NCBI RefSeq assembly: GCF_047495875.1
Contig: NC_092472.1
Span: forward strand, 2,602,849 to 2,666,848
Source: Pithys albifrons albifrons
Taxonomy: Eukaryota > Chordata > Aves > Passeriformes > Thamnophilidae
Reading direction: 5' to 3'
Length of the DNA: 64,000 nt
Under the pieces are notes generated by a model that worked only from the letters and a program-made list of their open reading frames with translations, did not search any database and had not been told where the DNA came from. Position 1 is the first letter of the stretch. The number at the start of each line of letters is the position of its first letter. The position numbers were made by a program, and so were the translations under genes. Below are positions 21,841 to 33,344 of this stretch, one piece after another.

Positions 21841-22261
21841 AGCCCAAAGGTGTTTAGTGGTTGTCATGACTCTGGTGATCTTGCTTGTGTCAGGAGAAGG
21901 TCCTGTCCCCCCCAACAGCTCTTGCTCAATGTCAGAGGTCCTTAGAGTAAGATATGGTGCTCTGGACTTCTGACCTAGAGGAGGGAAGGCTCATGTAGAT
22001 GCTCATTCCTTTTCAGCTTCTCTGTGCTCCCAGGAATTCTGTTCCTAAAGCACATTGCACCCACCCTGGGCTGGCTTCTCGTACACCCCAGGCTCAGCCT
22101 GAAATGCTCCTTTGAGCAAGACTTAGAAGGTTTTGGTACAAAGTAAACGAGATCTGATCTGCTCCTTGCAACCTGCCTCTGCATCTGTCCTGAGGCCCTG
22201 AAGTGGCCATACCATGACACAGAAGACCTTGATCACTTGTCTTGGAGGTGGGAAGACTGGG
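21841..22261. other. Unique DNA left of solo LTR 1
   Basis: No gene or repeat recognised. Its last five bases (CTGGG, 22257-22261) are the left target-site copy of the adjacent LTR. Confidence 0.45.
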
Positions 22262-23005
22262 TGTGGTGGTTTAAAGGTAAATTGGCAGGAGAAATGAACC
22301 CAACACAAAAGAGATTGTAAGTCAGAGGTACAATTTAATAACAATATTACAATAAATGCAATGGCACAAAGAGAAATTGGGTTTAACCCACAAATCCCAG
22401 GAGTGTAACCCACCCCCTGGGGCACAAACACAGGGGGGTTTGGTGGCCCCTGTGCTGAGCCCCACGTGGTTCCCCCAAGGCCAAAGAAAAAGGAAGTGAA
22501 GAACCTGCTGGTGCAGATGATGGCACAGTCTGGTGAAGGGTGGTGGTCACAGTCTGGTCAAGAGTGGTGGTTTCCTCCTGCCGATGTTCTGGTCCTTCTC
22601 TGGATCCAACGAGTAGTTCCTCGAGGTCTTCAAAACCCAAGATTATGTACCCTCCAGCCCAGGTATAAGCACCCAGTACCTCCCCCAGGGCAGGGAGTTC
22701 CACACTGGGGGATCTGACTCTGGCAGTCAGGGGGGATTTTGGAATCGTTGCTGGCCCATGGGCAGAGCTGAGCCCTCAGGTGGGTGTGGAGGTGCCAAGG
22801 ACTCCCTGCAGGGCAGTTCTCCCAGCTCCTCTGCCAGGCTTCTTTCCCAGCCAGCTCCCAGCCTGAGGGCTCAGCTGTGCCCTGGGCAGCTGCTGCCAGT
22901 GGGCCATTGGGAACAGTTCATGGGAAATGAAGAGAGGGTGTAGAATACACAGCTTTGGTCACACCCACACAGTGATAAACTGGTCCCACCTGCTGAACCA
23001 GGACA
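22262..23005 (-). mobile_element. Solo LTR 1, endogenous retrovirus (ERVL-like), 744 bp
   Basis: The element starts TGTGGTGGTTTAAAGG and ends CTGAACCAGGACA on the plus strand, giving canonical TG...CA termini. It is flanked by a perfect 5-bp duplication CTGGG (22257-22261 and 23006-23010). On the minus strand, the 5' end reads TGTCCTGGTTCAGCAGG and an ATTAAA polyadenylation-type hexamer lies about 75 bp before the 3' end (plus 22334-22339), which sets the orientation. No internal retroviral genes or second LTR are in the window, so it is a solo LTR left by LTR-LTR recombination. A 5-bp duplication fits class III/ERVL or related avian elements; the exact family is inference. A one-base ambiguity (A at 22256 and 23005) would allow a 6-bp duplication. 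Confidence 0.9.
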
Positions 23006-23751
23006 CTGGGATTGTCTGGCCTCAGGACCTGACTGAGGGAAGCAGCACTGGAGTCATCTTGGCACAAGACAGGCCCCTCCTAAACAGCCCCCCTTCGCAA
23101 ATCCCTGCCACATCCACATCAGGTTTGACAGCCTCAGTGGTTCCAGCCACAGTGACCTACTCCATCACTGTTTACCCATCACAAAGCTCCTTTCAGATCA
23201 CCCTTAGAACATTTTCCAGCTTTTTTGGCTGTTTCTGTCCCTACTGGTTGTTATACCCCTTGCATAACTGCTGTCAGCAGAACCACTGCTCTCAGCTGAG
23301 CTGACCCATTAGCTGACCAAGGTTAATTACTTGTGGTTTTTCCCCAAAGCCACCAGTCTTTAAGTAATGTTGAGTTAAAATGACATCAGTAGTGACCGAT
23401 GGCACTCCCCACTCTCGCTCCAGGTCTGTTTTCCCTCTGCTGCCTGTTCCAAGTTCCTGCTCTTTCCCTTTTCCTCAAGCTCCAGGGGAATCCACTTTTT
23501 CCTTTCTTCTTTCTTTTTTAAGCCTGGATACCTTCCCTGGAGTTCTCTCTCTTTACTGGGGAGGCCACAAAGGCCCACCTGCAGCTTTCTCTGGGTATCC
23601 ATGCACCACCCAGGCATTGCTGGATAACCAGACAGGAGGCACATCCCCTTGGTGTGCCAAAACTGCCTCCTCCTCCAGGAAGAGGGTCCCAAAACCAGTC
23701 AGGTACTGCTGGGTCAGAAAGACAGGGCTGGTAGGAAAGACAGAGAAAAGG
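23006..23751. other. Unique DNA between LTR 1 and a CR1
   Basis: No gene or repeat recognised. Confidence 0.4.
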
Positions 23752-23990
23752 GTCATAGAATCATGGACTGGTTTGGACTGGAAGGGATCTTAAAGGTCAT
23801 CTGATCTGACCCACTTACCACAGGGACACCTTCCACCAGCCCAGGTTGCTCCAAGCCCTGTCCAACCTGGCCTTGGACACTTCCAGGGATGGGGCAGCCA
23901 CAGCTTCTCTGGGCAGCCTGTGCCAGGGCCTGCCCACCCTCATGGGGAACAATTTTTTCCCAATATCTAATCTAAACCTACTCAAGAAGA
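23752..23990 (-). mobile_element. CR1 LINE 3' end
   Basis: Reverse-oriented: 'tcatagaatcatggactggt', 'gggatcttaaaggtcatctg', 'gacaccttccaccagcccag', 'gttgctccaagccctgtcca', 'ccagggatggggcagccaca', 'gcctgtgccagggcctgccc', 'cccaatatctaatctaaacc'. 5' truncated after the 'ctactc' block. Confidence 0.94.
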
Positions 23991-26775
23991 ATCTGTTACT
24001 TCAGTGCCTTATCCCAGCCTGATTTTCCCCTGAACAATGGGGCTGGTGCATTAAGCACTACATTTCCTGACACTGTTTTATTTCTTTCTGTCTGCATTGA
24101 GATTCCTGCCTGGCTGCTGCCCCCACACCGAGCACCATGAGAAGAAAGATTTGCCAGCAGCAGCCTCTTCTTGAGACAAAGCTCAGCATGTTCTACAGCC
24201 AGGCTGAGAGGCTGCTGTGAGTTTGCAGTGACTGTCATTGTCTGCTTTGTAATTCTGGGTCACTGCAAGTGGTTTCTAAATTGATTTGTCCCCATACAAG
24301 CATCATTGCCCAATTCAGAGAAGCCTCATTCTCTGTACCTCTTAGGCAAGTGTAACTCTCTACCACGCCAATGTTGAATCGTGTAATTTTTGTCCAGCTT
24401 CTTTTTCCTCTGGGTTACATAGTTTGGGATGTTTTTCTGAGAGGTGGAGATTGCTGATGTACCAAGGGAAAAGAGCTGCCTGCCTTTAGCATGCCTCTTC
24501 CTGGCTGTCTCTGACTCGGAGTCTCTCCCACACTGGTTTGATTTTAAGTGCTACATTAATAAATCAGCAAGAGCAGCCCCGTTGGGGAGGAATGCTGATC
24601 ATCCCCACTATGTGCCCAGAGATACTGACTCCTGGGCTTAACTACCCAGCTGTCCCAGGAGGCTGTGAGATGCCACATTTGCCCTCTGCTCAGCTGATGC
24701 CAAGACATCGAGCTGGCAGCACCAGCCAGGATCCCGCTCCTCTCCACTCCACACTGGCTTGAGCATCCAGAGCTTCAAGTTATTACAACTCCTGAGGCAG
24801 CCTCGGAATGTAAAATAGGTGCCACAGCTCCTTCTTGGAATAAAATAGATAAAAAATCAATGCATTTGAAAGAGAAATAAAAAATAATGTCTGGTAGCGC
24901 TAATGTTCCTCCATGTGCCACTGCCGGCGCTGAGCTGCTGGCAACCCTGATGAAGAAACACATCTTACTTGTGAGGGAGATTGAAGACCTAGAAAATACA
25001 TCTCAAAAGGTGACCTCTGGGTGATAAGCATAATTACTGATGCTCCCATGGAGCTTTATAGATGTGACTTAAAGCAGAAAAAGAAGGACCTGGCGTGGGC
25101 TCATAAATTCGAATGCAGCCCGAGAAGATGCAAAGGCTGTTGGATGCCGTGGAAGGTGTGAATCTGTGTTAGCTCAGGTGTCATGCTGGCTCTGCTTCTC
25201 TCTTGAAAGACCTACTCGGTGAGTTTTTCCCATTGATTTTGCTGCAAACAAGATCAATTGTCTCTTTGGGCTCCTGTGTGGGAATGAGATTATGTTGAAT
25301 ATTAATTTGCCTCGCAATAGGCCCTGACTGTAATTTTCTATCAGCAAAGGAGAATTCATGTATTTCCATAAATTCAGATACTTCCATCTATTCATTCCAC
25401 ATATTCATAGACATTATCTCAATTCCCAGCTCTAGTTCAAACAAAAGTTAGTTCCTTTTACAAATAAATTATTTTTCACTGTTGATGATATTTCTAATTT
25501 TTGTAGGCAAATTTATACATTTGAACAAAGGAGACAAAAAGTATCTTTGATGTAGCAAAGCCTTTCTGAGAGCCGTGAGTAAATTAAAAGAGAAAAGATA
25601 GTCTGGAAAATTTAAGGAACGGATGGGAATGATTCCAAGTTACCTTGTACTTAATTGAAGTTCTCAGAAATGTTCTTTTCTTGTTTTCTATATTGGAGCT
25701 GTTCCTTGAAGTACATCTGAATGCCTCTTCAAACTGGCATTTAATCTTTGACTGCATATATTTATTTTTCCCTTGTGGAAATGGAAGGGCTCTTTATGGA
25801 ATTTCTTCTTTAACATCTCTTCACCTTGGTCCCTAATTTCTGGGGAATGTTGCTGGGAGATATGACAGCACTGCATTGTTCAGAACAGGATTTTCCCCAA
25901 ATTCTGCTGCTTCCTTTTGTGACGGTCTCAAGCCAGTACAAGTTTTTGCTTCACTGCTCTCAAATTATCCCACATGAGGATTTCCTTGGACGTCTTCACT
26001 TCAACTAAGCTGTTCTCCAGGAAAATGGAAATCTGGCTAATTTCCCGGGATTTCTGGAGGTTTCACAGCTTGGAGGGGGCAGCAGCTCAATGGTGGGCAC
26101 AATACTGTAAACCTAAAGCATGTTCCTGTAGGGCTGCTGCTTTTGGGGGCACAGGAAGGTTCACTGAGCTCCTCTGGGGGCTTCTGTGTGGGCACATTCC
26201 CCCATCTGCCTCCATCCCAGACTCCCTGGAGGAGTGTGGAGTTAACAAGCAACTCACAGAGATGAAGTTTAACCGTTTTTTCATTTTTTTTTGGTGACTC
26301 TGAATGCTTTAAGTGCTGCCCAGAGTGGCAGCTGTGTTCAGTGGGGCTGGTAGAACTGTGATGCCAGAGTGAGACAGAAGAAATGATCTGGTAACATCAT
26401 GAATGTTTTCATTCCCTGGAAGCCATTTGGCCACCTCTGCTCTCTGAACTGAGTTAGGAGGAGCAGCACCCAGGTTTCATACAGGTATGGCCAGAGCTTC
26501 TGATGGTGGGCCCTGAGAGCACCTTAAAAGGTGCTTCTGCCAACATGTCTCCAGGCACAGGACACCCTGTTTGACATGAGGAAAGTCACTCTGGTTGAAG
26601 TTTACTCCTTGAAACTCATCCCCAAGGCACTCAGCCTTCCCCAGCTGTGGCTGGCATGGTGGATTTGTCACCCCATGTCCTTCTGGAGCATTTCCAGCTC
26701 CTCATTTCCCTTCCAGACCTGCTCCTTCCCAGCAGAAGCCCTGATTGAAGCCCTGTGGAATTTATTAATTGCTTG
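23991..26775. other. Unique DNA with AT-rich candidate conserved blocks
   Basis: About 2.8 kb free of recognised repeats and genes. 24790-24960 and 25000-25900 are AT-rich; the segment around 24895-24935 keeps CpGs (GTAGCGC, CTGCCGGCGC) amid AT-rich DNA. These are possible conserved non-coding elements, supported by composition only. The open frame at 26531-27244 (237 codons) mostly runs into the CR1 beginning at 26776 and is not a gene. Confidence 0.35.
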
Positions 26776-27335
26776 TCATACAATCATAGAATGGGTCAGG
26801 TTGGAAAGGCCCACAGTGGGGCCTCTGGTGCCACCTCCCTGCTCCAGCACGGCCATCCCAGAGCACATGGCAAGGATTGTGTCCAGACAGCTCTGGAATA
26901 TCCCCAGTGAGGAGACTCCACACCCTCTCTGGGCTCTGCTCAGTGCTCAGTCACTGCACAACAAAGAAGTTCTTCCTCCTGTCCAGCTGCAACTCCCTGG
27001 CCATCAGTTCCTGCCCATTCCTCTTGTGCCATTGCTGGGCCCCCCGAGCAGAGCCTGGGCCGTGCTCTGCCCCCTCCCTGCAGGCACTGCCAGCCATGGG
27101 GAGGTCCCTCTCAGGGGCTGCTCTGGAGGCTGCTCAGCCCCAGCTCCCTCAGCCTTTGCTGCTGCCAGAGCTGCTCCAGGCCCTTCAGCATCTGCCCAGC
27201 CTGCGCTGGCCCCGCTGCAGGAGCTCCCTGGCCCTGTTGTGTGAGGAGCCAGAGCTGGGCACAGCCCTGCAGATGTGCCTGCCAGGGCTGGGCACAGGGG
27301 CAGGATCCCCTCCCTGCCCTGCTGCCAGTCCTCTT
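26776..27335 (-). mobile_element. CR1 LINE 3' portion, GC-rich subfamily
   Basis: Reverse-oriented: tail octamer (ATCATAGAATGGGTCAGG), then 'agagcacatggcaaggattg', 'tgtccagacagctctggaat', 'atccccagtgaggagactcc', 'acaccctctctgggctctgc', 'aagaagttcttcctcctgtc', 'aactccctggccatcagttc', 'ctgcccattcctcttgtgcc', then GC-rich terminal ORF2 sequence with 'agagctgctccaggcccttc' and 'ctgggcacagccctgcagat'. Same subfamily as 53198. It ends where another CR1 begins. Confidence 0.9.
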
Positions 27336-27340
27336 CCTAA

Positions 27341-27590
27341 TCACAGAATCATTAAATTTGGAAAAGGCCTCCAAGATCTTCAAGTCCAACCTTTAACCAA
27401 ATATCCCCATGGCCAATAAACCATATCACAAAGGGCCACATTTACTCATTTTTTTAACACCTCCAGGGATGGTGACACCATCACTGCCTTGGACAGCCCA
27501 TTCCCAAGTTGAGCCACTCTTTCAGTGAAGCAATTGTTCCTAATATCCAGCCTGAACCTCCCCTGGTGTTCCAGGCTGCAGGCACAGCAT
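27341..27590 (-). mobile_element. CR1 LINE 3' end, abutting the previous CR1
   Basis: Reverse-oriented: 'tcacagaatcattaaatttg', 'aaaaggcctccaagatcttc', 'aagtccaacctttaacc', 'aacacctccagggatggtga', 'caccatcactgccttggaca', 'gtgaagcaattgttcctaat', 'atccagcctgaacctcccct'. The tight junction suggests one CR1 inserted at or into the other. Confidence 0.92.
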
Positions 27591-29066
27591 CTCCACCTGC
27601 AATTACTGCCCACATTTGATATCTTGGATTAAACTGCTTGAACCAGAGATGTGCCAGACCTGGATGGAGCCACTTGTTCTGCCTGTACTACACTAATCAT
27701 AGCAGTAGAAGTAATAATAGTAAAGACAATGTTGTCCTGGGTGGGAGATTAAAATCCACAGCTCCCAGAGGAATCTTAAAAGGCCCCATAATTGAGTCAG
27801 CACCGACCTCAGACCTGCTGCGAGTGAGAGATGCAAGAAGAAAAGGCACAGACAGTGGGACTTCAGAGCTGGCACTTAAGGAGCCAAGGTTTACAAAACT
27901 TCCAGGCAAAATGGAATAGCAGGAGGTGACTTGGAATTTCTTAAGACTTGGAGGGAAAGAATAAAGGGGAAAGAAGCTGTGTAAGGTAATGGTACAGTCA
28001 GGGGTGTGCAGGACAAAAAGGGGACATTCTGCCAAAGTATCTCAAATAAAATCACTGTAATAGAGCAGGGAGGGGTGTGAAATCAATGTCAGCTCAAAGT
28101 CATTTGGGTACTCCATTCCAAAGGGGGAAAATGGAGTGACTAGAAAAAGACCAATTTCTTTAAAAACAAAGCATTCTTCATAAACAGTACCTAAATGAAT
28201 ATGTGAAAAGCTAAATTTGGGTAAAGAAGAGGTGTGAGTAGCAGGGAAGAGAATTAGCAGTGATTTATTGCCATGCTGGCAATTCCCCAGGGAAAGATAT
28301 GTGCAGTGGAGGAGAATAAAACACTGGGAAAAGTCAAGTGTGGGTATTAAAATGTATATGGAGAAAGAAACATGATTTTAGCAACTCTCATAAGTTAGGA
28401 TGACCTTAGCCACTAGTAAAATAACAGCAAGAGAGAAAACCCCTCTATCTCCACACAGCTAAGAGATAATGGAGCAGGAAGCAATAAACAATATAATTTA
28501 AAAAGAAAAATCACCACAGAGTGACTGCCTTTGAAAATAGCAATTAAAATGGATGACTTCATCAAAATACGCCTAATACTTCTAGACAGGAATGGTGTTA
28601 TTTCCAGGCAGTTCTCCTGAGCCCAGGATAACTTTCTGCAGCTGGGAAAGATGTTTGCATCTATAAATGGTTGTGGGATCAGAGGACCTGTGGGTCATGG
28701 GAATGCAGCTCCTGGGATGTGAAACGTGAGTCCAGAGCTCCAGCCTCGGTTTGTGGTGCCATGGTGTGTTGGGGAGAGGAGATTTCACTTATTTAAATTC
28801 CCTCAGAGATGCTCAAAAGAGAAGAAAAAATTATAACCATCTGTGTGCATCTAAATAATATAAACAGGGAAAAGGGGAGATTGTTTGGTTGGCACCAGGA
28901 GATGGAATTTGCACCGCCGTGATGGGAAAAATAAAAAACCCTGGATGTCAGCAGGGAAAGGTAAATTTGAGAGAGCAGCAAAAGCTTCCCCCAGCATCTG
29001 GGGCAGGAGGCATCGGGCCACGCTGGCTCTGCAGCCTGGAGACACCGAAAACTCGGTTAAACAAAT
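27591..29066. other. Unique AT-rich DNA, no gene recognised
   Basis: About 1.5 kb with no recognised repeat or gene. Purine-rich stretches around 27820-28560 could hide very old transposon sequence, but I could not place them. Confidence 0.4.
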
Positions 29067-29114
29067 CATTAGGAAACATTGAGCGGGATTCATTAGGAAA
29101 TATGGAGTGGGATC
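29067..29114. repeat. Imperfect tandem duplication, 24 bp x 2
   Basis: CATTAGGAAACATTGAGCGGGATT (29067-29090) is followed directly by a second copy with four differences (29091-29114). A local slippage-type duplication. Confidence 0.8.
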
Positions 29115-30327
29115 TGCTCTTATTCTTGCAAAGCGAGCGGCTGTGAGAACCTAATTAGTTATTTCAATCAGGCTCCCCAGAGTCAGTCGTGTCTGGATTT
29201 GCCTTTCTGACTCTCGAACCAGTTTCTCCCCTGATTTTGGGTTGGCTGGGTGAGGGGGGAGCCCCGGGGGGCTGCGGCAGCACCGGCACACGGAGGGTGC
29301 AGGGCAGCGATGCCACAGAGCCTCGGGGGCAAAGAGTAATGAGGGAAGAGGAAAAAACCGAGATGACAGCAGTGGCGTGAAAAGGAGGGCAGGGGAGAGG
29401 TTTCTGGAGGAAAATAAAGGCTACCCTGTGCAAATTCCAGCAGTTTTTCCACAAGAATGCCCTCTGTGCAACCCCTCTTCCAGCCTTTGAATCCCACTGC
29501 TTTGGTCTCCATTTCCTGTGGGCTTGGGCAGCTCGTGTGCTGTTATTTCCAGTGTTGTGCATGGAGAAAGGATGGAAAATCCCACCCTACGATGCTCAGG
29601 TGTTCACTGAGCTGCCTGACATGAGCTGCAAATGGCCCTGAACTGCTCTGGTTTGTGTCTCAGGGTCAGACTTGGCACTTGGACAGTTAGAGACCAAACC
29701 AGCCCAGGAGTCTCTCTGCTCCCTGCAGAGAACACATTCCAGGGCAATGAGATCCCAGAAACTGCTGAACGGTCACAGCTTCAATGGTGCCACAGATTTT
29801 CCTTTGCAATTTAAGCAATTTTTTAGTTTTTTGAGTCTCATTATAGCCCCTTACCTGCCCAGGACATGGGCCTGGGGTTAGACAACCAGGTCCTGGAGAC
29901 ACACAGCCACATGGCCATGTTTATGTTGTGTGTGACACGGAGAATGCAACACGGGTATGGATTTAGGCCAGGTTTATGCTGCCTGTGGGAGGACAGGTGA
30001 TATGTGACCTGTCACCTGGTTTGCATATCAATGTTTTGTGGTGCAAGTCAGCACTTGGTTTATACTGATATGATGTTTCCATGTGGGAGCATGACTGTTT
30101 TGATCCAATAACCCCTGTGCCTGATGTACTACTAAAGTGTGGCTATGAGGAATCAAAGCCTGGGCTATTCTTGGTAAGATGGAAGCTCTGCTGAGGGTTT
30201 TACTTCTCCAGCTTCAGGCTGGGCAACTTGCTGACCAGGAGCTGGCAAGTCAAACCAGTTTTGGTGCTTCTATAGAATTAGAGCTGGGCCAAATGCATTG
30301 GTTTTGTGTAGCAAAATGTTCTGGGTC
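29115..30327. other. Unique DNA with an E-box inverted repeat
   Basis: No gene recognised. 29220-29340 is locally GC- and CpG-rich. At 29994-30018 an inverted repeat places CAGGTGA and TCACCTG 11 bp apart, a pair of ZEB/Snail-type E-boxes, followed by TTTGCATA. Only motif-level support. Confidence 0.35.
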
Positions 30328-30792
30328 TGGATAAAAGGAGGCTCAGGGGGGTCCTTCTCACTCTCTCCAACTCCCTGACAGGAGGGGGAAGCCCAGTGGG
30401 GTCGGGCTCTGATCCCAGGGAACAAGGGACAGGACAAGGGAAAATGCCTCAAGCTCTGTGAGGGAAGGTTCAGGTTGGACATCAGGAGGAATTTCTTCCT
30501 GGAAAGGGTGGTCAGGCATTGGAAGGGACTGCCCAGAGAGGTGATGGAGTCCCCACCTCTGGAGGTGTCCAAGGAACAACTGGACGTGGCACTCGGTGCT
30601 CTGGGCTGGGGCACAAGGTGGGGATCTGGCACAAGGTGGGGATCAAGCACAGGGTGGGGATCGGGCACAAGGTGGGGATCAAGCACAGGGTGGGGATTGG
30701 GCACAAGGTGGGGATCAAGCACAGGGTGGACTTTATCACCTTGGGTATCTTTTCCAACCTTAATGATTCTGTTAATCCATGATTCTATGACA
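30328..30792 (+). mobile_element. CR1 LINE 3' portion carrying an internal minisatellite
   Basis: Sense-strand CR1: 'ggataaaaggaggctcaggg', 'tctccaactccctgacagga', 'caggttggacatcaggagga', 'atttcttcctggaaagggtg', 'ggaagggactgcccagagag', 'ccacctctggaggtgtccaa', then an 18-bp tandem array, then 'gggtatcttttccaacctta' and the octamer tail (ATGATTCTGTTAATCCATGATTCTATG). The array sits where the related copy at 35949 has a single unit. Confidence 0.93.
30611..30736. repeat. Minisatellite, 18 bp x 7, inside a CR1
   Basis: Seven 18-bp units of the form GCACARGGTGGGGATYNN start at 30611, 30629, 30647, 30665, 30683, 30701 and 30719; the last is the normal CR1 junction sequence. From the second unit on, two variants alternate (AAGGTGGGGATCAA and AGGGTGGGGATYGG), giving a 36-bp higher-order period. 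Growth therefore went through a dimer stage. Confidence 0.95.
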
Positions 30793-31263
30793 TTCATCCA
30801 TCTGGAAACAGAGCATATGGGCCAAGAGAAAATCTTTCTCAGACTGATAACATCCCATCTCTGAGCTGGAGGGAGCATCCCACCATACAGACAGCACTGT
30901 CCAACAGGAGCCAATGTCCCAGCCGTGTGACACTGCCCCTGTGAAAGAAATTAGAGTCAGGATTGTTTTCCTTCAGGAAAAAGCCAGACTCCTGTGCTAG
31001 GGCAGGGTGAGGGTGGTACTGACTCACAGATGTGACATGATCCAGTGCCAGCCTTACCTGGGGCTTTGCAAGTTGACTTGGCCATGTGAGATGTTTGTGC
31101 AGCCACCAGAGCAGCTGCTGGAGGAAAGCAGAGGGCAGGAGAGACCTCAGTCTAGCTGGAGACCTGCCTATGCCCACACTGGCAACAGGACAAGCCATGT
31201 TCACCCTGTGTTTGCTAAGAGAGGTAGGAAGGCACTCGGCTAGTTTGCTCAGGAGCTTAATTA
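30793..31263. other. Unique DNA, nothing recognised
   Basis: No gene or repeat recognised. Confidence 0.4.
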
Positions 31264-31311
31264 TTTTGAATATAATTGAATATAATATTTTGAATACAGT
31301 TGATTATTGTA
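31264..31311. repeat. AT-rich imperfect tandem duplication, 24 bp x 2
   Basis: ATTTTGAATATAATTGAATATAAT (31264-31287) is followed by a diverged copy starting ATTTTGAATACAGTTGATTA (31288-31311). Confidence 0.65.
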
Positions 31312-31878
31312 TTGATTGGCTCTGCTGCTGTGCCCACAATGAGGGAGAGAGCAGCAACAGCCCATTGCTGTGTGCAGTGAGGAAATGGGCTGCAGGAGGG
31401 CTGGGAGGGTGAACCTGGGGGAGCATCATCACAGGGGAACTTTGAAGGACAGCTGTGGGCCAGCCTTGCTTGTGGGATCCCCTCAAGTCCCTGTTTTTCC
31501 ATGTAAAACAGGCATCTGTGGCCAGCACATCCTTTTGCCTTTTCCTGGAGCTACATCAGGAGCAGTTTGTAATGTGATGATGGATGATATGACCGAGCAA
31601 GGCACAGGAGTTTTTAAGCCCACAGCCATTTAACACCCTGTGAGTTTTTTGGAGCTGGCTGGGCTGGGCTGAGCTCTCCCCATGTGGTAGGAAAGTTTCC
31701 CTTCACAGGCAGCCCATAGAGGTCCTGCCATGGCCTGGGATGGAGGGTTTGCAGCTCATGGGGTAGTGGGTTTACAGCTCACAGGACAGTCCCAACACCC
31801 TGTCCCATCCTGTGCTTTCCTTCTGGATTCTGTCTCCACCCATCCCAAGAGGGCCACACAATTCAGATACCATTTTCC
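31312..31878. other. Unique DNA, nothing recognised
   Basis: No gene or repeat recognised. Confidence 0.4.
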
Positions 31879-31982
31879 TAATAAATAAACAGATAAATAA
31901 ATAAATAATCAAACAAACAAACAAACTATATATATGACATGGATATATATATATATAACTTTTATATCTATATATATATAAT
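31879..31982. repeat. Compound microsatellite (AAAT)n-(CAAA)n-(TA)n
   Basis: Three adjoining simple repeats: AAAT-type units to about 31908, CAAA units about 31910-31926, and interrupted TA runs to 31982. Likely polymorphic and prone to assembly length error. Confidence 0.95.
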
Positions 31983-33344
31983 TGTCAGCACAATAGTACA
32001 ACATAAGGAATAAAAATACTAACCTGTGTCAAGCATGAACTGTACTAGGGCTGCCAGGATTCTCTCAGCTTTCTGCTCTGTTTAGAGGGTCCATGAGCAA
32101 TGATGGGGAGCCTCACACAAGTCCTTGCCATCACATACCAATGCATGGGGTGGAAAGGGGTATGTGGATCTCGGGGAGGATTTGGTGCTGTGTTCTGTGT
32201 CTCAGCACAGGGGGGCACAAACACTCCTTTAGCCCAGCCCACCAGTTTGGAGCTTGCTGGGGTCACAGGGAGCAGCCAGGCACACAAGGAGTGCTGGGGG
32301 CTGGAGCCACTCTCTGTAGTTAGATTTCTTTTCTTAAATTATGCTTTAATTTCCTCTCCTTCTGGTACCAATGCCTATGTTTTAATGAGCTCGCTCCCCT
32401 AGCATATCAAACAAGTCTGATCCCTGGTGCTCCCTGTTTGCAATTCCCAGTGGCTCCTAACCAAGAATTGTGCTGTTTAATTTTGCTAGTCTTCTAGTTT
32501 ACACTGAAGCATTAAAAAAAAAAAAACAACACAGGCAAAAGGACCATATTTCTCCCGGCCTATTGATAGAGCGTGATAGGTATTAAATTCTATAATTCTT
32601 TCACTGGCCTTTAAGCAGCCTTGGTGTTAATATTTAATGATGAAAGATGCTGGTAATCAGCCGTGTATCCCAAGTGTCTGGATGCTTTATGATCTTGCCT
32701 TTGGGAGCCTAATTGTGAACCTGGGCTGCCAGAGCTTCCCACCCCAACTTAATAAACTTTGCCATTCCTGCCCAGCACATCATCTGTCTCCGGGCAGGAT
32801 CCAGTGCAGGGATGCTCCGGTAGCGTGAGGAGGAAGGATGGAGAAGACCATGGTGCTGAGGGTAGGCATGGACGTTGAGGAGACAGAAGTGGGTGGTAAG
32901 CAGGCAGCACACAGGGAAAGCACAGCTCAGAGAGGGGCATTGACTGGTGATCTGGCACTGCTTTGGGGCACAGATGTCTGCAGGCTATGCTGTAACCCAG
33001 CCCAGAAACAGCACATAGAGCACTCACCATGGCCTCCCCAAACCAGCCAGGCCTGGGATCCCCATGTTCCAGCCCCTGGCTGGTGGGACACCATCCTACA
33101 CCCTCTGCCTGGTGATTGTGTCCCTCCCATCTCCCAGGCAGCCTGAGCTCCTACACCATCACCCCTCAGGCACTTCCTCCTGCACTCCCAGCTCCATCTC
33201 CTCCAGGTTCCCAGTGCATCCTGTGGTTTGCTGGCTGCTGTGCAGGTCTGACAGTGCAGGTAGTACTGGGAGGGTGATGCTTCACTGGGCTGGAATGGCC
33301 TCAGGCAAAGTCAGCAGAGCCCTATACCAAAGGAGAGCTGCTGC
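31983..33344. other. Unique DNA, no gene recognised
   Basis: No gene or interspersed repeat recognised. A12 lies near 32514-32526. 32320-32770 is AT-rich and repeat-free, possibly conserved. Confidence 0.4.

Noticed and set aside
26531..27244. 237-codon plus-strand open frame as a gene
   Set aside because: Most of it is the antisense of a GC-rich CR1; low stop density comes from composition.
30611..30736. CRISPR array
   Set aside because: Directly adjoining 18-bp units without spacers, in a vertebrate CR1.
30475..30864. Repeat protein with [16 protein letters not shown] units
   Set aside because: The repeat is the 18-bp minisatellite inside a CR1; the open frame follows from a period divisible by three.
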